NCBI GenBank assembly: GCA_903868595.1 | Contig: CAIPVV010000010.1 | Span: 38,076-102,075, forward strand | Length of the DNA stretch: 64,000 nucleotides | Direction of reading: 5' to 3' | From: an uncultured Pseudomonadota bacterium | Lineage (GTDB): Bacteria > Pseudomonadota > Gammaproteobacteria > Steroidobacterales > Steroidobacteraceae | In this document: piece after piece, positions 50,139 to 63,663 of the stretch | How the letters are laid out: each line of letters begins with the position of its first letter | Position numbering within the stretch: position 1 is the first letter of the stretch | Notes under the pieces: generated by a model | Databases searched by the model: none | The model's input: only the letters and a program-made list of their open reading frames with translations | Told to the model about the DNA's origin: nothing | Position numbers and translations under genes: made by a program

Positions 50139-50816
50139 GTGGATGTGCTTTCAGAAGGCGAACAGTGGGAGGCCGTAAAGGCCTGGCTGCGGCAGAACGG
50201 GCTGGCTATCGTGGCCGGCGCGCTGATCGGGATCATTGCGCTGCTGGGCTGGCGCTGGTGGCAGAACCGCCAGGACACGCAGGCGCTGGCGGCCAACGCC
50301 GCCTACGAGCGGCTGCTGGGAACCTTCGACACCGGTGACGTCGATGGCGCCCTCAAGCAGCTGGAGGTGCTGCTCAAGGACTACGGCAACTCCGCCTACG
50401 CCGCCCCTGCGCAGCTGGCGGCCGCCCGTATCCATGTCGCGCGCAACGAACTCGACAAGGCGGCCGCCCGCCTGCGCGACGTGGCCGAGAAGTCCAAGGA
50501 TCCGCAGCTGAAGGTCGTGGCCCGCCTGCGCCTGGCCCGCGTGCAGATCGCCCAGGGCAAGCCGGACGAGGCACTGGCGATGCTGGGAACCGGCGACGTC
50601 GGCGCCTTCCAGTGGCTCTTTGCGGAGGCCCGCGGCGATGCGTTGTATGCCAAGGGCGATCGCGCCGCGGCGCTGAAGGAATACGAGGCGGCCCGCGCCG
50701 GCCGTCAACCCGGCACCCAGACCTCCGGCCCGGACGGTGCGGGCGAATTGCTGGATCTTAAAATCAATGACTTGCGTGCCGAGGCTCCTGCCGCGGCTGC
50801 CGTTCCCAAAGGCTGA
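50139..50816 (+). CDS. YfgM family membrane protein (SecYEG-associated chaperone helper)
   Basis: A 225-residue type II membrane protein: short cytoplasmic N-terminus (EGEQWEAVKAWLRQNG), one span (LAIVAGALIGIIALLGWRWW) and a periplasmic domain of TPR-like helices (NAAYERLLGTFDTGDVDGAL and onward). YfgM of E. coli binds PpiD at the translocon. The position between hisS and bamB is the conserved one. GTG 50139 is the start. Confidence 0.92.
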   Translation: MDVLSEGEQWEAVKAWLRQNGLAIVAGALIGIIALLGWRWWQNRQDTQALAANAAYERLLGTFDTGDVDGALKQLEVLLKDYGNSAYAAPAQLAAARIHVARNELDKAAARLRDVAEKSKDPQLKVVARLRLARVQIAQGKPDEALAMLGTGDVGAFQWLFAEARGDALYAKGDRAAALKEYEAARAGRQPGTQTSGPDGAGELLDLKINDLRAEAPAAAAVPKG

Positions 50817-50827
50817 AGAGGCCAACC

Positions 50828-52006
50828 ATGACATCCCGCCTGTGTGATTCCCGTCATTCCCCGCTCCTCCTGGGCCTCGTGGCTGCGCTGGCGCTGCTTG
50901 CCGGCTGCGCCAACAAGAAGGACCGGGTCGATCCACCGGCGGAACTGGCCAAGTTCAAGGAAACGATCAAGGTCGCCAAGGTCTGGAGCGCCAGTGTCGG
51001 CGGCGCGGCCCCCAAGCTGCGGCTCGGGCTGGGCGTGGCGGTGGAGGGGGATCGGGCCTTCGCGGCCGGCCATGACGGCAGCGTCGCCGCCTACTCGCTC
51101 GGCACTGGCAAGCAGCTGTGGCGCACGAAGACGCGCGCCAAGATCGCCGGCGGGCCGGGAGCCGGGCAGGGTTTGGTGGTCGTGGGGGCCACCTACGGCG
51201 AGATCATCGCGCTGGACTCGGCCACCGGTGCGATCAAGTGGCGTACGCGGGTGAACAGCGAGATTCTCTCCGCCCCGACGATCGGTGCGGACCGGGTGCT
51301 GCTGCGCTCCGGGGACGGCCGCCTGCATGGCCTGAACCTCGCGGACGGCAAGGAAATCTGGTCGGCCGAGCAGTCGGTCCCGCGCCTGTCACTGCGTGGC
51401 ACGGCGATCCCGGCTATCGCTGGCGACCTGGCCGTGTCCGGCTTCGACAACGGCAAGGTCATGGCGGTCTCGCTGCGCGATGGCACCACGGCCTGGGAGG
51501 CGACCATTGCCCCGCCGAGCGGTCGTACGGAGCTTGAGCGCCTGGTGGACATCGATTCCGCGGTGCGCGTCGTGGACGACGATATCTACGCCGTCACCTT
51601 CCAGGGGCGCCTGGCGCGCGTTGCCCGGGACACGGGCCAGTTGTGGTGGTCCAGGGACATTTCCAGCAACCGCGGCCTCACTATCGATGAGGGCGGAGTC
51701 TACGTCTCCACGGCCGACGGACAGATCGTGAAGTTCGAGCGCCGTACGGGCGTTGAGCTGTGGCGCCAGGACGTGCTGAAGAACCGACGCCTGAGCGCGC
51801 CGGCCGTGCTCGGTGGCCAGGTGGTCGTGGCGGACCTCAAGGGCTACGTGCACTTCCTGGATGCAGCGACTGGCGCTCTGACGGCACGCGCCAGCACCGG
51901 CAGCAAGAGCGTCTCCAACCCCCCGGTGGTTGCACAGGACGAAGTCCTGTTCATGAACGATGCGGGGCACCTGACCGCCTTCCGTATCGCCGCACCGCGC
52001 AAGTAA
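50828..52006 (+). CDS. bamB: Outer membrane protein assembly factor BamB
   Basis: A 392-residue lipoprotein of the BAM complex that inserts beta-barrel proteins. The signal ends in LALLAGCANKK (lipobox LAGC), followed by repeated beta-propeller blades with the PQQ-type pattern (GTGKQLWRTKTRAKIAGGPG, DSATGAIKWRTRVNSEILSA, NLADGKEIWSAEQSVPRLSL, RDTGQLWWSRDISSN). Length and synteny (yfgM-bamB-der) agree with the assignment. Confidence 0.95.
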   Translation: MTSRLCDSRHSPLLLGLVAALALLAGCANKKDRVDPPAELAKFKETIKVAKVWSASVGGAAPKLRLGLGVAVEGDRAFAAGHDGSVAAYSLGTGKQLWRTKTRAKIAGGPGAGQGLVVVGATYGEIIALDSATGAIKWRTRVNSEILSAPTIGADRVLLRSGDGRLHGLNLADGKEIWSAEQSVPRLSLRGTAIPAIAGDLAVSGFDNGKVMAVSLRDGTTAWEATIAPPSGRTELERLVDIDSAVRVVDDDIYAVTFQGRLARVARDTGQLWWSRDISSNRGLTIDEGGVYVSTADGQIVKFERRTGVELWRQDVLKNRRLSAPAVLGGQVVVADLKGYVHFLDAATGALTARASTGSKSVSNPPVVAQDEVLFMNDAGHLTAFRIAAPRK

Positions 52007-52011
52007 CTGCC

Positions 52012-53619
52012 ATGCTGCCGATCGTCGCGCTGGTTGGACGGCCGAATGTCGGCAAGTCGACACTGTTCAATTCTTTGACCGGGACGCGCGACGCCATCGT
52101 CGCCGACGTGCCCGGGGTCACGCGCGATCGCCAGTACGGCTACGGCCGTGTCGGGCCCGTGCCGTATATCGTCGTCGACACCGGCGGCGTGGTGGAATCC
52201 CCCGTGTCCGGCGTTGAAGCCCTGATGCGCGAGCAGACCGAGCGCGCCATCAGCGAGGCGGACCTGCTGGTGCTGGTTGTCGATGGTCGCGTGGGTATGA
52301 CCACTGCCGATCTGTTCGTGGCGCGCCTGCTGCGCCGCGCGGGCAAGCCGGTGTTCCTGGCTGTCAACAAGGCCGAGGGGTTGGATGCAGGCGTCGTCGG
52401 CGCTGACTTTCATCGCCTGGGCTGCGGCGAGCCGCTGGCCATCTCCGCGGTGCACGGCATCGGCTGCGATTCGCTCATGGACGTGGTGCTGGCGGGCCTG
52501 GAGCCCGACACCGATGCCGCGCCACCGGACGATGACTCCATCCGCATCGCGATCATCGGTCGTCCGAACGTCGGCAAGTCCACGCTGGTCAATCGCCTGA
52601 TCGGCGAGGAGCGTGTGATTGCGACCGATATGCCGGGCACCACCCGCGACAGCATCTTCGTACCCTTCGAGCGCAACGGGCGGCGTTTCACGCTGATCGA
52701 TACCGCCGGCGTGCGCCGGCGCGCGCGAGTGGAGGATGCCGTCGAGCGCGCCAGCGTCGCCAAGACGCTGCAGGCCATTGCCGCTGCGCACATCGTGGTC
52801 ATGGTGCTGGATGCCCATGGCGAGGTGGCCGAGCAGGATGCCAGCGTGCTGGGCATCGCGCTGGAGCGGGGCCGTGCGTTGCTGATCGCCGTGAACAAAT
52901 GGGACGGCATCCCCACCGAACAGCGCGAGACGATCCACAACGACCTGAAGCTGCGTTTGAACTTCGTGCCGTTTGCGCCCGTTCACTTCATCTCGGCGCG
53001 GCATGGCACTGGGGTGGGCGAGTTGGCCGCGGCCGCCGTGCGCGCCTACGACGCCGCCATGCGCCAGATGGCTACGCCGCAGCTCTCCCGCGTCATGGAA
53101 AAAGCGATCGAGGCGCACCAGCCGCCGCTCGTGCAGGGCCGGCGAATCAAGCTGCGCTACGCGCACCAGGGCGGCAAGAACCCGCCCCGCATCATCGTGC
53201 ACGGCAACCAGACCTTCGCCGTGCCGGACGCCTACAAGCGCTACCTCTCCAACGTGTTCCGCGAGGCCTTCGACCTGTTCGCGAACCCGGTGGCGCTGGA
53301 ATTCCGCACCGACGCCAATCCTTACGACCTGCGCCGCGATCGTCGCAAGACGACTTCCAAGCCCGACGTGGTGGACCGCAGCACGACCAAGGGCAGCACG
53401 GGCGGCAAAGCCAAGGCCAAGGCGCGCGAGCGCACCAAGGCCAAGGTCGCCAAGCCGGTGAAGAAAGGGCCGCCGACGGCCAAGCCGAAGCCGGCGCGGC
53501 ACGAACGCTCCAGCAAGCCGCCCAAGCCGGGTAGCAGCCGCAGCGGCAAGGACAACACGCGCGGACCGCGCGTCAGGGCGGCGGCAGGAAAAGCGCTGGG
53601 TCGACCAAAGCGCCGTTAA
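52012..53619 (+). CDS. der: Ribosome biogenesis GTPase Der (EngA) with a long basic tail
   Basis: A 535-residue double-GTPase needed for 50S assembly. GTPase 1: GRPNVGKSTLFN, DTGGV, NKAEG; GTPase 2: GRPNVGKSTLVNRLIGEERV, DTAGVRRRARVEDAVE, NKWDG. The KH-like C-domain includes RIKLRYAHQGGKNPPRIIVH and ends near EFRTDANPYDLRRDRRK. A further tail of about 80 residues is Lys/Arg/Ala/Pro-rich (KAKARERTKAKVAKPVKKG) and exceeds the usual length (about 440-490). Its last 47 bases overlap the convergent M23 gene. ATG 52012 is the start. Confidence 0.95.
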   Translation: MLPIVALVGRPNVGKSTLFNSLTGTRDAIVADVPGVTRDRQYGYGRVGPVPYIVVDTGGVVESPVSGVEALMREQTERAISEADLLVLVVDGRVGMTTADLFVARLLRRAGKPVFLAVNKAEGLDAGVVGADFHRLGCGEPLAISAVHGIGCDSLMDVVLAGLEPDTDAAPPDDDSIRIAIIGRPNVGKSTLVNRLIGEERVIATDMPGTTRDSIFVPFERNGRRFTLIDTAGVRRRARVEDAVERASVAKTLQAIAAAHIVVMVLDAHGEVAEQDASVLGIALERGRALLIAVNKWDGIPTEQRETIHNDLKLRLNFVPFAPVHFISARHGTGVGELAAAAVRAYDAAMRQMATPQLSRVMEKAIEAHQPPLVQGRRIKLRYAHQGGKNPPRIIVHGNQTFAVPDAYKRYLSNVFREAFDLFANPVALEFRTDANPYDLRRDRRKTTSKPDVVDRSTTKGSTGGKAKAKARERTKAKVAKPVKKGPPTAKPKPARHERSSKPPKPGSSRSGKDNTRGPRVRAAAGKALGRPKRR

Positions 53620-54439
53620 GGGTCACGCCGAAGTGCAGGTGCGGGCCGGTAACGCGGCCCGTCGCGCCGACTTTGCCTATGATCTGGCCCGCCCTGACCA
53701 CATCGCCGGGCTTCACGTCCGTCTGGCTCAAATGGCAGTACATCGTCACGAAACCGCTGCCATGGTCGATGAAGACCGTCCCGCCGTTGAAGAAGAATTC
53801 ACCCGAATCCAGCACCTTGCCGTCGGCCGGCGCCAGGATCGGCGTGCCCAACGCCGCCGCGATATCCATGCCGGAGTGCGGGGCGCGTGGCTGCCCATTG
53901 AAGACGCGACGCAGGCCGTAGGAACTGGAGCGCGGGCCGCTCACGGGTGGCTGTAGCGAGAACGTTGCCGGCAGTACGGGGCTGAAGCTGCCGAGTGATT
54001 CGCGGATGCGTTTCTGCTCCACGTCCACTCGCTCCAGGTCCTGCGGCGCGAGGTCCACCTGCCCCGGCGCGACCTTCAGTCGTTGCTCGACATACTTCTT
54101 GTCTTCCACGACCACGCTGTGCTGGTCACGCGAGCCGCCCAGCGCCTGCACGTCGACGCTTACCCTGCCGGGCTTCGTCGAGAGCGGCAGTCCCAGTACC
54201 GCGATCCATTTGCCGTCCTGGGTCGTGGTGAGCACGCGTTTGCCGGCGAAGGTAACCGTAGGGGCGGGCTCCTTGCCGTCACCCACTGCGATCAGAGCCA
54301 CTCCACCGGGTACGAGGCTCTGTTGCGGCAGGGCTGCAAGTGCCGCCTGGTGCGGTATTGCTGCGCTTAGCAACGCCACTGCCAACACTACGGGGCGGTG
54401 GTGCGTCGAGCGCGGTGTGGTGATGCGACTGAGCTTCAT
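53573..54439 (-). CDS. Periplasmic M23 (LytM) zinc metallopeptidase
   Basis: A 288-residue protein with signal peptide (PVVLAVALLSAAIPHQAALA), an N-terminal beta domain and a C-terminal LytM domain. The zinc ligands are in APHSGMDIAA (HxxxD) and GPHLHFGV (HxH), and all are present, so it should be an active murein endopeptidase. SYGLRRVFNGQPRAPHSG and GATGRVTGPHLHFG are typical. It is upstream of nothing on its strand, convergent with der (47-base overlap). Confidence 0.93.
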   Translation of the reverse strand: MKLSRITTPRSTHHRPVVLAVALLSAAIPHQAALAALPQQSLVPGGVALIAVGDGKEPAPTVTFAGKRVLTTTQDGKWIAVLGLPLSTKPGRVSVDVQALGGSRDQHSVVVEDKKYVEQRLKVAPGQVDLAPQDLERVDVEQKRIRESLGSFSPVLPATFSLQPPVSGPRSSSYGLRRVFNGQPRAPHSGMDIAAALGTPILAPADGKVLDSGEFFFNGGTVFIDHGSGFVTMYCHLSQTDVKPGDVVRAGQIIGKVGATGRVTGPHLHFGVTLNGALVDPALFLPPP

Positions 54440-54630
54440 ATCGAGTCCGGGATTTTAAGTGTCCAGGCGAACAGTGTAGAGACGATACGCCCGCCGGTGC
54501 GCCCTCCGGCTTTCCGGGGAGCGCATCCGAGGTCTGGCTCATCGTGCGGTGCGGCGTCCCCGCATCCAGAAATCCGGCTTGAGTCGATGACTCGGGGCAG
54601 GGACCTCAAGACCAATGCCTGCCCCGGCGT

Positions 54631-59163
<4,533 letters not shown>

Positions 59164-59180
<17 letters not shown>

Positions 59181-59279
59181 AAACCATGCTTTCGGGGACT
59201 ATCGGTATCTATCGAAATAATGATGTAAGTTACTGATATACAGCAATAAGACATTTCCGTACCTATCGCTACCTATCGG
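59164..59279 (+). repeat. Five CTATCG-type direct repeats at the guaA/island junction
   Basis: CTATCGA/G/C occurs at 59164-59170 (within the last codons of guaA), 59199-59205, 59209-59215, 59263-59269 and 59273-59279, all in the same direction. The second/third and fourth/fifth copies are each spaced exactly 10 bases, about one helical turn. The first two share GACTATCG. This is the likely attL core with integrase binding sites. Confidence 0.6.
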
Positions 59280-59296
59280 TGGTACCCAGTTCAATC

Positions 59297-59448
59297 TGAC
59301 GGTATATCTGACGGTAGAAATTCCAAGCGCTCCTGCCTTAAAAAATATACCGTCAACCAGAATTGGAGTGTGACGGTAGAAAAATATATATTAATCGTTA
59401 TAAAACAATAGATTATGAAGAAATAGCAGTTTTTATGGCCTGACGGTA
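59297..59448. repeat. Five TGACGGTA repeats upstream of the integrase
   Basis: TGACGGTA occurs in direct orientation at 59297-59304, 59309-59316, 59371-59378 and 59441-59448, and inverted (TACCGTCA) at 59348-59355. Two copies extend to TGACGGTAGAAA and three to TGACGGTATA. The last copy overlaps a TATAAT box. They look like arm-type integrase, excisionase or repressor sites. Confidence 0.65.
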
Positions 59449-59467
59449 TAATTTTGGCGTAAGGGAG
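59446..59467 (+). promoter_or_regulatory. Integrase -10 box and ribosome binding site
   Basis: A perfect TATAAT (59446-59451) overlaps the final TGACGGTA repeat, and AAGGGAG (59461-59467) lies seven bases before ATG 59475. No good -35 is visible at the expected distance, so an activator or a weak promoter is possible. The overlap with the repeat suggests repression by whatever binds it. Confidence 0.5.
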
Positions 59468-59474
59468 ATCGCCA

Positions 59475-60734
59475 ATGCTGTCCGACGCCACGCTCAGGAA
59501 CATCAAACCAGAGGCTGCCAACTACAAACTCGCGGATCGAGACGGGATGTACGTGACCGTCACGCCGAAAGGAACGATCACGTTCCGCTTCGATTACCGG
59601 CTCAACGGGCGCCGCGAGACGCTCACCATTGGCCGCTACGGCGCCCGTCGCGGTATGTCCCTGCAAATGGCCCGGGAGCTGTGCGTCGAAGCACGCCGCG
59701 CGATTGCCGAAGGTCGTTCGCCCAGTCATGAGAAGCAGCGCGAGAAGCGCCGCGTGGCCGACGCCAAGACCTTCGAGGAATTCACCAACCTCTGGCTCGA
59801 GGACTCCCGAATAGCGGACAGCACCCGGTCAATGCGAAAGAGCGTCATTGCCCGGGACATCATGCCGGCGTTCAAGAACAGGATTCTCGCCGAGGTCACC
59901 GCGGAAGACCTGCGCGCGCTATGCGATAAGGTCAAGGCGCGCGGCGCGCCGGCTACGGCGATACACGTGCGTGACATCGTCAAGCAGGTCTATGCGTTTG
60001 CTACGTTGCACGGCGATCAGACACCGAACCCGGCGGACGGAGTCAGCCCTGCGTCGATCGCCACTTTCGTCGCCAAGGACCGGGCGCTATCGCCCACCGA
60101 GATCCGTGTCCTGCACAAGGTACTGGAGTCCTCGGCCACGCAGCCCACGATACGTCTGGCCTTGCGGCTGATCCTGCTTACCCTCGTGCGCAAGAGCGAA
60201 CTCGTCGAGGCCACTTGGGACGAGGTAGATTTCGAGAACGCCCTTTGGATCATCCCGAAGCGCCGGATGAAGGGCGCCAAGCCGCACAACGTCTACCTGT
60301 CCCAGCAAGCGCTGGACATCATGGTTGCGCTTCGCACCTGCGCCAGCGGTTCGAAGTTCGTGATGCCGTCACGCTATGACGCCGACCACTGCATGTCCAA
60401 GGCGACCCTGAACCGGGTCACCCAGGTCTGCGCAGATCGAGCCAAGCAGTTGGGAATGCCGCTGGATCCCTTCACCGTGCATGATCTGCGCCGCACGGGT
60501 TCCACCATTCTCAACGAACTGGGCTTCAACAGCGATTGGATCGAGAAGGCTCTTGCCCACGAGGATGGGCGGTCGTCACGCGGGGTCTACAACAAGGCCG
60601 AGTATGGCGAGCAGCGCCGCCACATGCTGCAGGAGTGGGCCGACATGATCGATGCCTGGGTATCGGGGAAATCGCATACCCCGACGCTGTTTCCGTCGAA
60701 CTTGAAAATGGTGACCACGGCTGCGCCGATTTGA
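59475..60734 (+). CDS. P4-type tyrosine integrase of the guaA island
   Basis: A 419-residue site-specific recombinase. The N-terminal DUF4102-like arm-binding domain (LSDATLRNIKPEAANYKLAD, FRFDYRLNGRRETLTIGRYG) is followed by a SAM-like core-binding domain (FEEFTNLWLEDSRIADSTRS) and the catalytic domain with LVRKSELVEATWDEVDF (Arg), VHDLRRTGSTILNELG (HxxR) and LAHEDGRSSRGVYNKAEY (His and the nucleophile Tyr). It should integrate and excise the island at guaA. It is transcribed away from guaA, the common layout for these islands. All catalytic positions appear intact. Confidence 0.93.
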   Translation: MLSDATLRNIKPEAANYKLADRDGMYVTVTPKGTITFRFDYRLNGRRETLTIGRYGARRGMSLQMARELCVEARRAIAEGRSPSHEKQREKRRVADAKTFEEFTNLWLEDSRIADSTRSMRKSVIARDIMPAFKNRILAEVTAEDLRALCDKVKARGAPATAIHVRDIVKQVYAFATLHGDQTPNPADGVSPASIATFVAKDRALSPTEIRVLHKVLESSATQPTIRLALRLILLTLVRKSELVEATWDEVDFENALWIIPKRRMKGAKPHNVYLSQQALDIMVALRTCASGSKFVMPSRYDADHCMSKATLNRVTQVCADRAKQLGMPLDPFTVHDLRRTGSTILNELGFNSDWIEKALAHEDGRSSRGVYNKAEYGEQRRHMLQEWADMIDAWVSGKSHTPTLFPSNLKMVTTAAPI

Positions 60735-61075
60735 GGAGCGAGGCTGAGCGGCAGCGATGCTTGGGGTTTGTAATCACTGAGCCGCGCCTGGATTTTATCT
60801 GAATTCACTAGTCTGCTCAATGGGTTACTCGTGCCGCAGGGCCAGAGTATCGGAGTCGGAGTACAGTCACCACTCTTGGGGGCGACAGTCTGACCGTGGG
60901 AAATCTATAGACCGTGACGCAGTGAAGAAGGCGCCGGTACCGGATTACCGGCAGCGGAAACGGCCGACGGTGAGGGGGAAAGACTAGCCCCGCGACATAC
61001 GCGAGGAATCCTCCACGCGTTGAAGCTCAGACTACGCTACGGAAACTGCGATCGGCCATTGCCCCTAATGAGGCC
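60735..61075. other. 341-base gap between convergent integrase and kinase genes
   Basis: No reading frame here looks protein-like. A short repeat GACCGTG occurs twice (60892-60898 and 60911-60917), and a GC-rich palindrome CCGGTACCGG with a near copy follows around 60930-60960. No terminator with a T run is seen for either flanking gene. Confidence 0.3.
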
Positions 61076-63478
61076 TTAGCGAGCTACGTTCCGGAGCTGT
61101 CTAATGCGTGCATCAATAACTGCAGCCTCGGCGTTACGTCCATCTTTCCTCAATGCATTTGCGTAATGTTTCAGCGGTGATATGAGCTCAATGGCATTCG
61201 CGCCAAGAACATTTTCCAATATTGCTACCGCGCGCTTGCACAAGGACTGCGCCTCTCCCGTAAAACCCAAGTCGATCTGGACTGCGGCAAGATTGACGAG
61301 GAAGTAAGTAAGATTTCGATCTTCAGGACCATACGATTCGTCCCCCTCGATCATCTTTATCGCCCGCTCATACAGCGTCTTGGCTTCTTGAGGATTGCCC
61401 AAGTTGTGGTAGAGAAGTGCCAAGCTATTCAACGTCGGGGCGGTTACCATAACAAGTCCATTCGAACCCCATTTTTCTTCTAGGATTGCAATCGTTTCCT
61501 TGTAGGTCTGTATAGCCTTGTCATATTGTTTCAGCGATTTATAAGCGTCCGCGAGTTCGCTTAGCGCCCTCGTATGGGGCACTTTGCCGAAACTGACCGC
61601 AGCGGCTTTGGCGACCTTATCTTTGATGAGTTTGATCGATGCTGGTTCATCGAGTTCACGAATGCGGCTTTTTGCGAACTCTATTTGCTCCGGGTCTTCC
61701 GTGATCGAGAGCGCCAAGAACTGCCGGTATGAATTTAGCGACGCTTCGCCTTGTCCCAAGGCACTTTCAATGCCCGCCTTCGCAAACCAAACAGTAGGGT
61801 TGACCTTGTCAATCGATAGCGCCTGCTTGATCGAAGAATAAGCATCCTCGTAGTTGCCCAGCATGGTTAGCGAAGTGGCTTTCGTGGACAGCACAACCGC
61901 GTCGTCAGGGTTTATGCCTAGCGCTGTATCGCAACACGCGACCGCCGTCTTTGGGTCACCAAGGGCTTGTAGACAAACTGCTTTCCAATGCCAGGCTGTT
62001 GCCCCCTTTCGGTATAGGAGTAATGATTTATCGAAACACGCCAGCGCTTCGTCAAAGCGTGCCAAACTCATCAAAGCTGTCCCCTTGTTCGACCACGCTT
62101 CGAATAGCTGGCCATCATTGCTGAGGGCTTTGTCAAAGCATTCGATCGCTTGATCGAATTTATGCATCCTGTTTAAGAGGTTGCCTTTGATCGACAGGCC
62201 GTGGGCATAGCCAGGGTCATGGAGGAGTGCTTTGTCAATGCAGTCCATAGCTTCGGGGAGCCGTTCCAGTTCCTTTAGTAGCAGGGACTTGTTGGCCCAC
62301 ACCTCGACAAACCACGGCGCGATCTTTAGGGCCTTCTCGTAACACGCTAGCGCTTGCTCATGATCGCCCAATGCATGAAGGCTGCCGCCTTTGTTGTTCC
62401 ACTCCCATGCGTCATATTCTCCGACCCGTGGGGGCAAGAATTTCTTACCAGTCCTATCGAGAAGGCACTTCTCCAAGTCGACACGCAAATTGTCGAAGGT
62501 CTGGTACCGAGCGGAAGGTGCTTTCTCAAGACATCGTTGGACAATGCGATTCAACGGCGAGTTAATGGAAGGCGTGGGCGATTTAGCATGAAGGAGGAAC
62601 ATCCCTTGCCAAAAGCGCATTTGCTCAGCGCGCGTGTTATCTCTGGGTTCAGGAGCAAGAAAAGGCAAGTGTCCACTTCCCTGCATTTGATAAAGGACTA
62701 CGCCGAAGCTGTAAATATCACTTCGTTGGTCGCAACGAGCGGCATCGACAAATTGCTCGGGTGGCATATGCGTAGGCGTTCCGAAACCCATGCCCTGCAT
62801 TGTCTTAAATGTTGATGAGCCCGCGCTCAGAGGCTTCTCTTGAGTGGAACCGGCCACCGTCGGCGCATGCAATACTCCGGCCAAACCGAAATCGGAAATC
62901 TTCAGCACCCCATTCTTGTCGATCATGATGTTGGCGGGCTTAATATCACGATGACAGCGAATGCCCTTCAAGTAGGCGTGCTGCATTCCGTAGCAAAACT
63001 GGATAGCCCAACGCAAGCTTTGTTCCAACGACAAGGGGCCGTTCGCAATGTAATCGGAAAGGCAATTGATCCCAAGGTCATTGGGCGCAATGTAATCCAT
63101 CCCAACAAAAAGCCGCCCTTCAATGTTCTCGACGAAGTGCGCCCTTACGAGATACGGATGTCTCTCCAAGTTGATCCAAACCGCTGCCTCTTGGCGAAAC
63201 CGCTCCCTTATCGATTTGTCCTGCAAGAACTCATCTCGAAAGGTCTTGAGGGCAAATACGGACTTGGTTGAACGTGAATAAACTAGGTAGACGATGCCGC
63301 AACCGCCAAATCCGAGAACCTTGCGGACTTCGTAATCTTGTCTTAATAGATCACCCGGCTTAACTTCAGGAGAAGCATCGGGGGAGTTGATATTGTCAAT
63401 CTTCTCGCCAACCATTGCCTGTGGTGCTTTGCCCACTTGGTTTGGTTTGCCAAATAGCTTGTCTAAGAAAATTTTCAT
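61076..63478 (-). CDS. Eukaryotic-like Ser/Thr protein kinase with C-terminal TPR array
   Basis: An 800-residue protein. Residues about 48-345 are a complete Hanks-type kinase: glycine loop G56FGGCG61, K78 in FALKTF, catalytic H176RD178IKPAN183, D196FG, the MPPEQ segment for APE, and DIYSFGVVLYQM. About eleven TPR units follow in two blocks, about 365-590 (GSLHALGDHEQALACYEKAL and six similar) and about 665-790 (LADAYKSLKQYDKAIQTYKE and three more). No membrane segment or signal is evident, so it is cytosolic. It reads against the integrase. Its AT content is higher than that of core genes, in line with transfer. The target is unknown; kinase-TPR proteins on islands include phage-defence and signalling proteins. 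Confidence 0.92.
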   Translation of the reverse strand: MKIFLDKLFGKPNQVGKAPQAMVGEKIDNINSPDASPEVKPGDLLRQDYEVRKVLGFGGCGIVYLVYSRSTKSVFALKTFRDEFLQDKSIRERFRQEAAVWINLERHPYLVRAHFVENIEGRLFVGMDYIAPNDLGINCLSDYIANGPLSLEQSLRWAIQFCYGMQHAYLKGIRCHRDIKPANIMIDKNGVLKISDFGLAGVLHAPTVAGSTQEKPLSAGSSTFKTMQGMGFGTPTHMPPEQFVDAARCDQRSDIYSFGVVLYQMQGSGHLPFLAPEPRDNTRAEQMRFWQGMFLLHAKSPTPSINSPLNRIVQRCLEKAPSARYQTFDNLRVDLEKCLLDRTGKKFLPPRVGEYDAWEWNNKGGSLHALGDHEQALACYEKALKIAPWFVEVWANKSLLLKELERLPEAMDCIDKALLHDPGYAHGLSIKGNLLNRMHKFDQAIECFDKALSNDGQLFEAWSNKGTALMSLARFDEALACFDKSLLLYRKGATAWHWKAVCLQALGDPKTAVACCDTALGINPDDAVVLSTKATSLTMLGNYEDAYSSIKQALSIDKVNPTVWFAKAGIESALGQGEASLNSYRQFLALSITEDPEQIEFAKSRIRELDEPASIKLIKDKVAKAAAVSFGKVPHTRALSELADAYKSLKQYDKAIQTYKETIAILEEKWGSNGLVMVTAPTLNSLALLYHNLGNPQEAKTLYERAIKMIEGDESYGPEDRNLTYFLVNLAAVQIDLGFTGEAQSLCKRAVAILENVLGANAIELISPLKHYANALRKDGRNAEAAVIDARIRQLRNVAR

Positions 63479-63531
63479 TAGTCGATTCGCTTGGGACCAT
63501 CCGGTGGGGCCGTCTTTCCCTAGCGACTTGC

Positions 63532-63663
63532 TCAGTTAGCCAACCGTTCAACGTCGGCAATAACGTTCATGGTAAGCCTTTTGCCCTGGCGATACTCTGC
63601 AAAGTGTTTACGCCCAAGCAATTTGTCGACACAGCGCTGGTAATCAGAAACCCGCGTATCTAG
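63532..63663 (-). other. Possible small or broken gene upstream of the kinase
   Basis: On the kinase strand, a frame closed by TGA at 63532-63534 encodes DTRVSDYQRCVDKLLGRKHF and then EYRQGKRLTMNVIADVERLA, which looks protein-like. It has no ATG or GTG start before its upstream TGA (about 63665), only a TTG inside. It may be the tail of a gene whose beginning was lost, or a very short peptide. I recognise no family. Confidence 0.25.

Noticed and set aside
62450..62462. CTATCGA within the kinase gene as another integrase site
   Set aside because: Single isolated 7-mer inside coding sequence, expected by chance.
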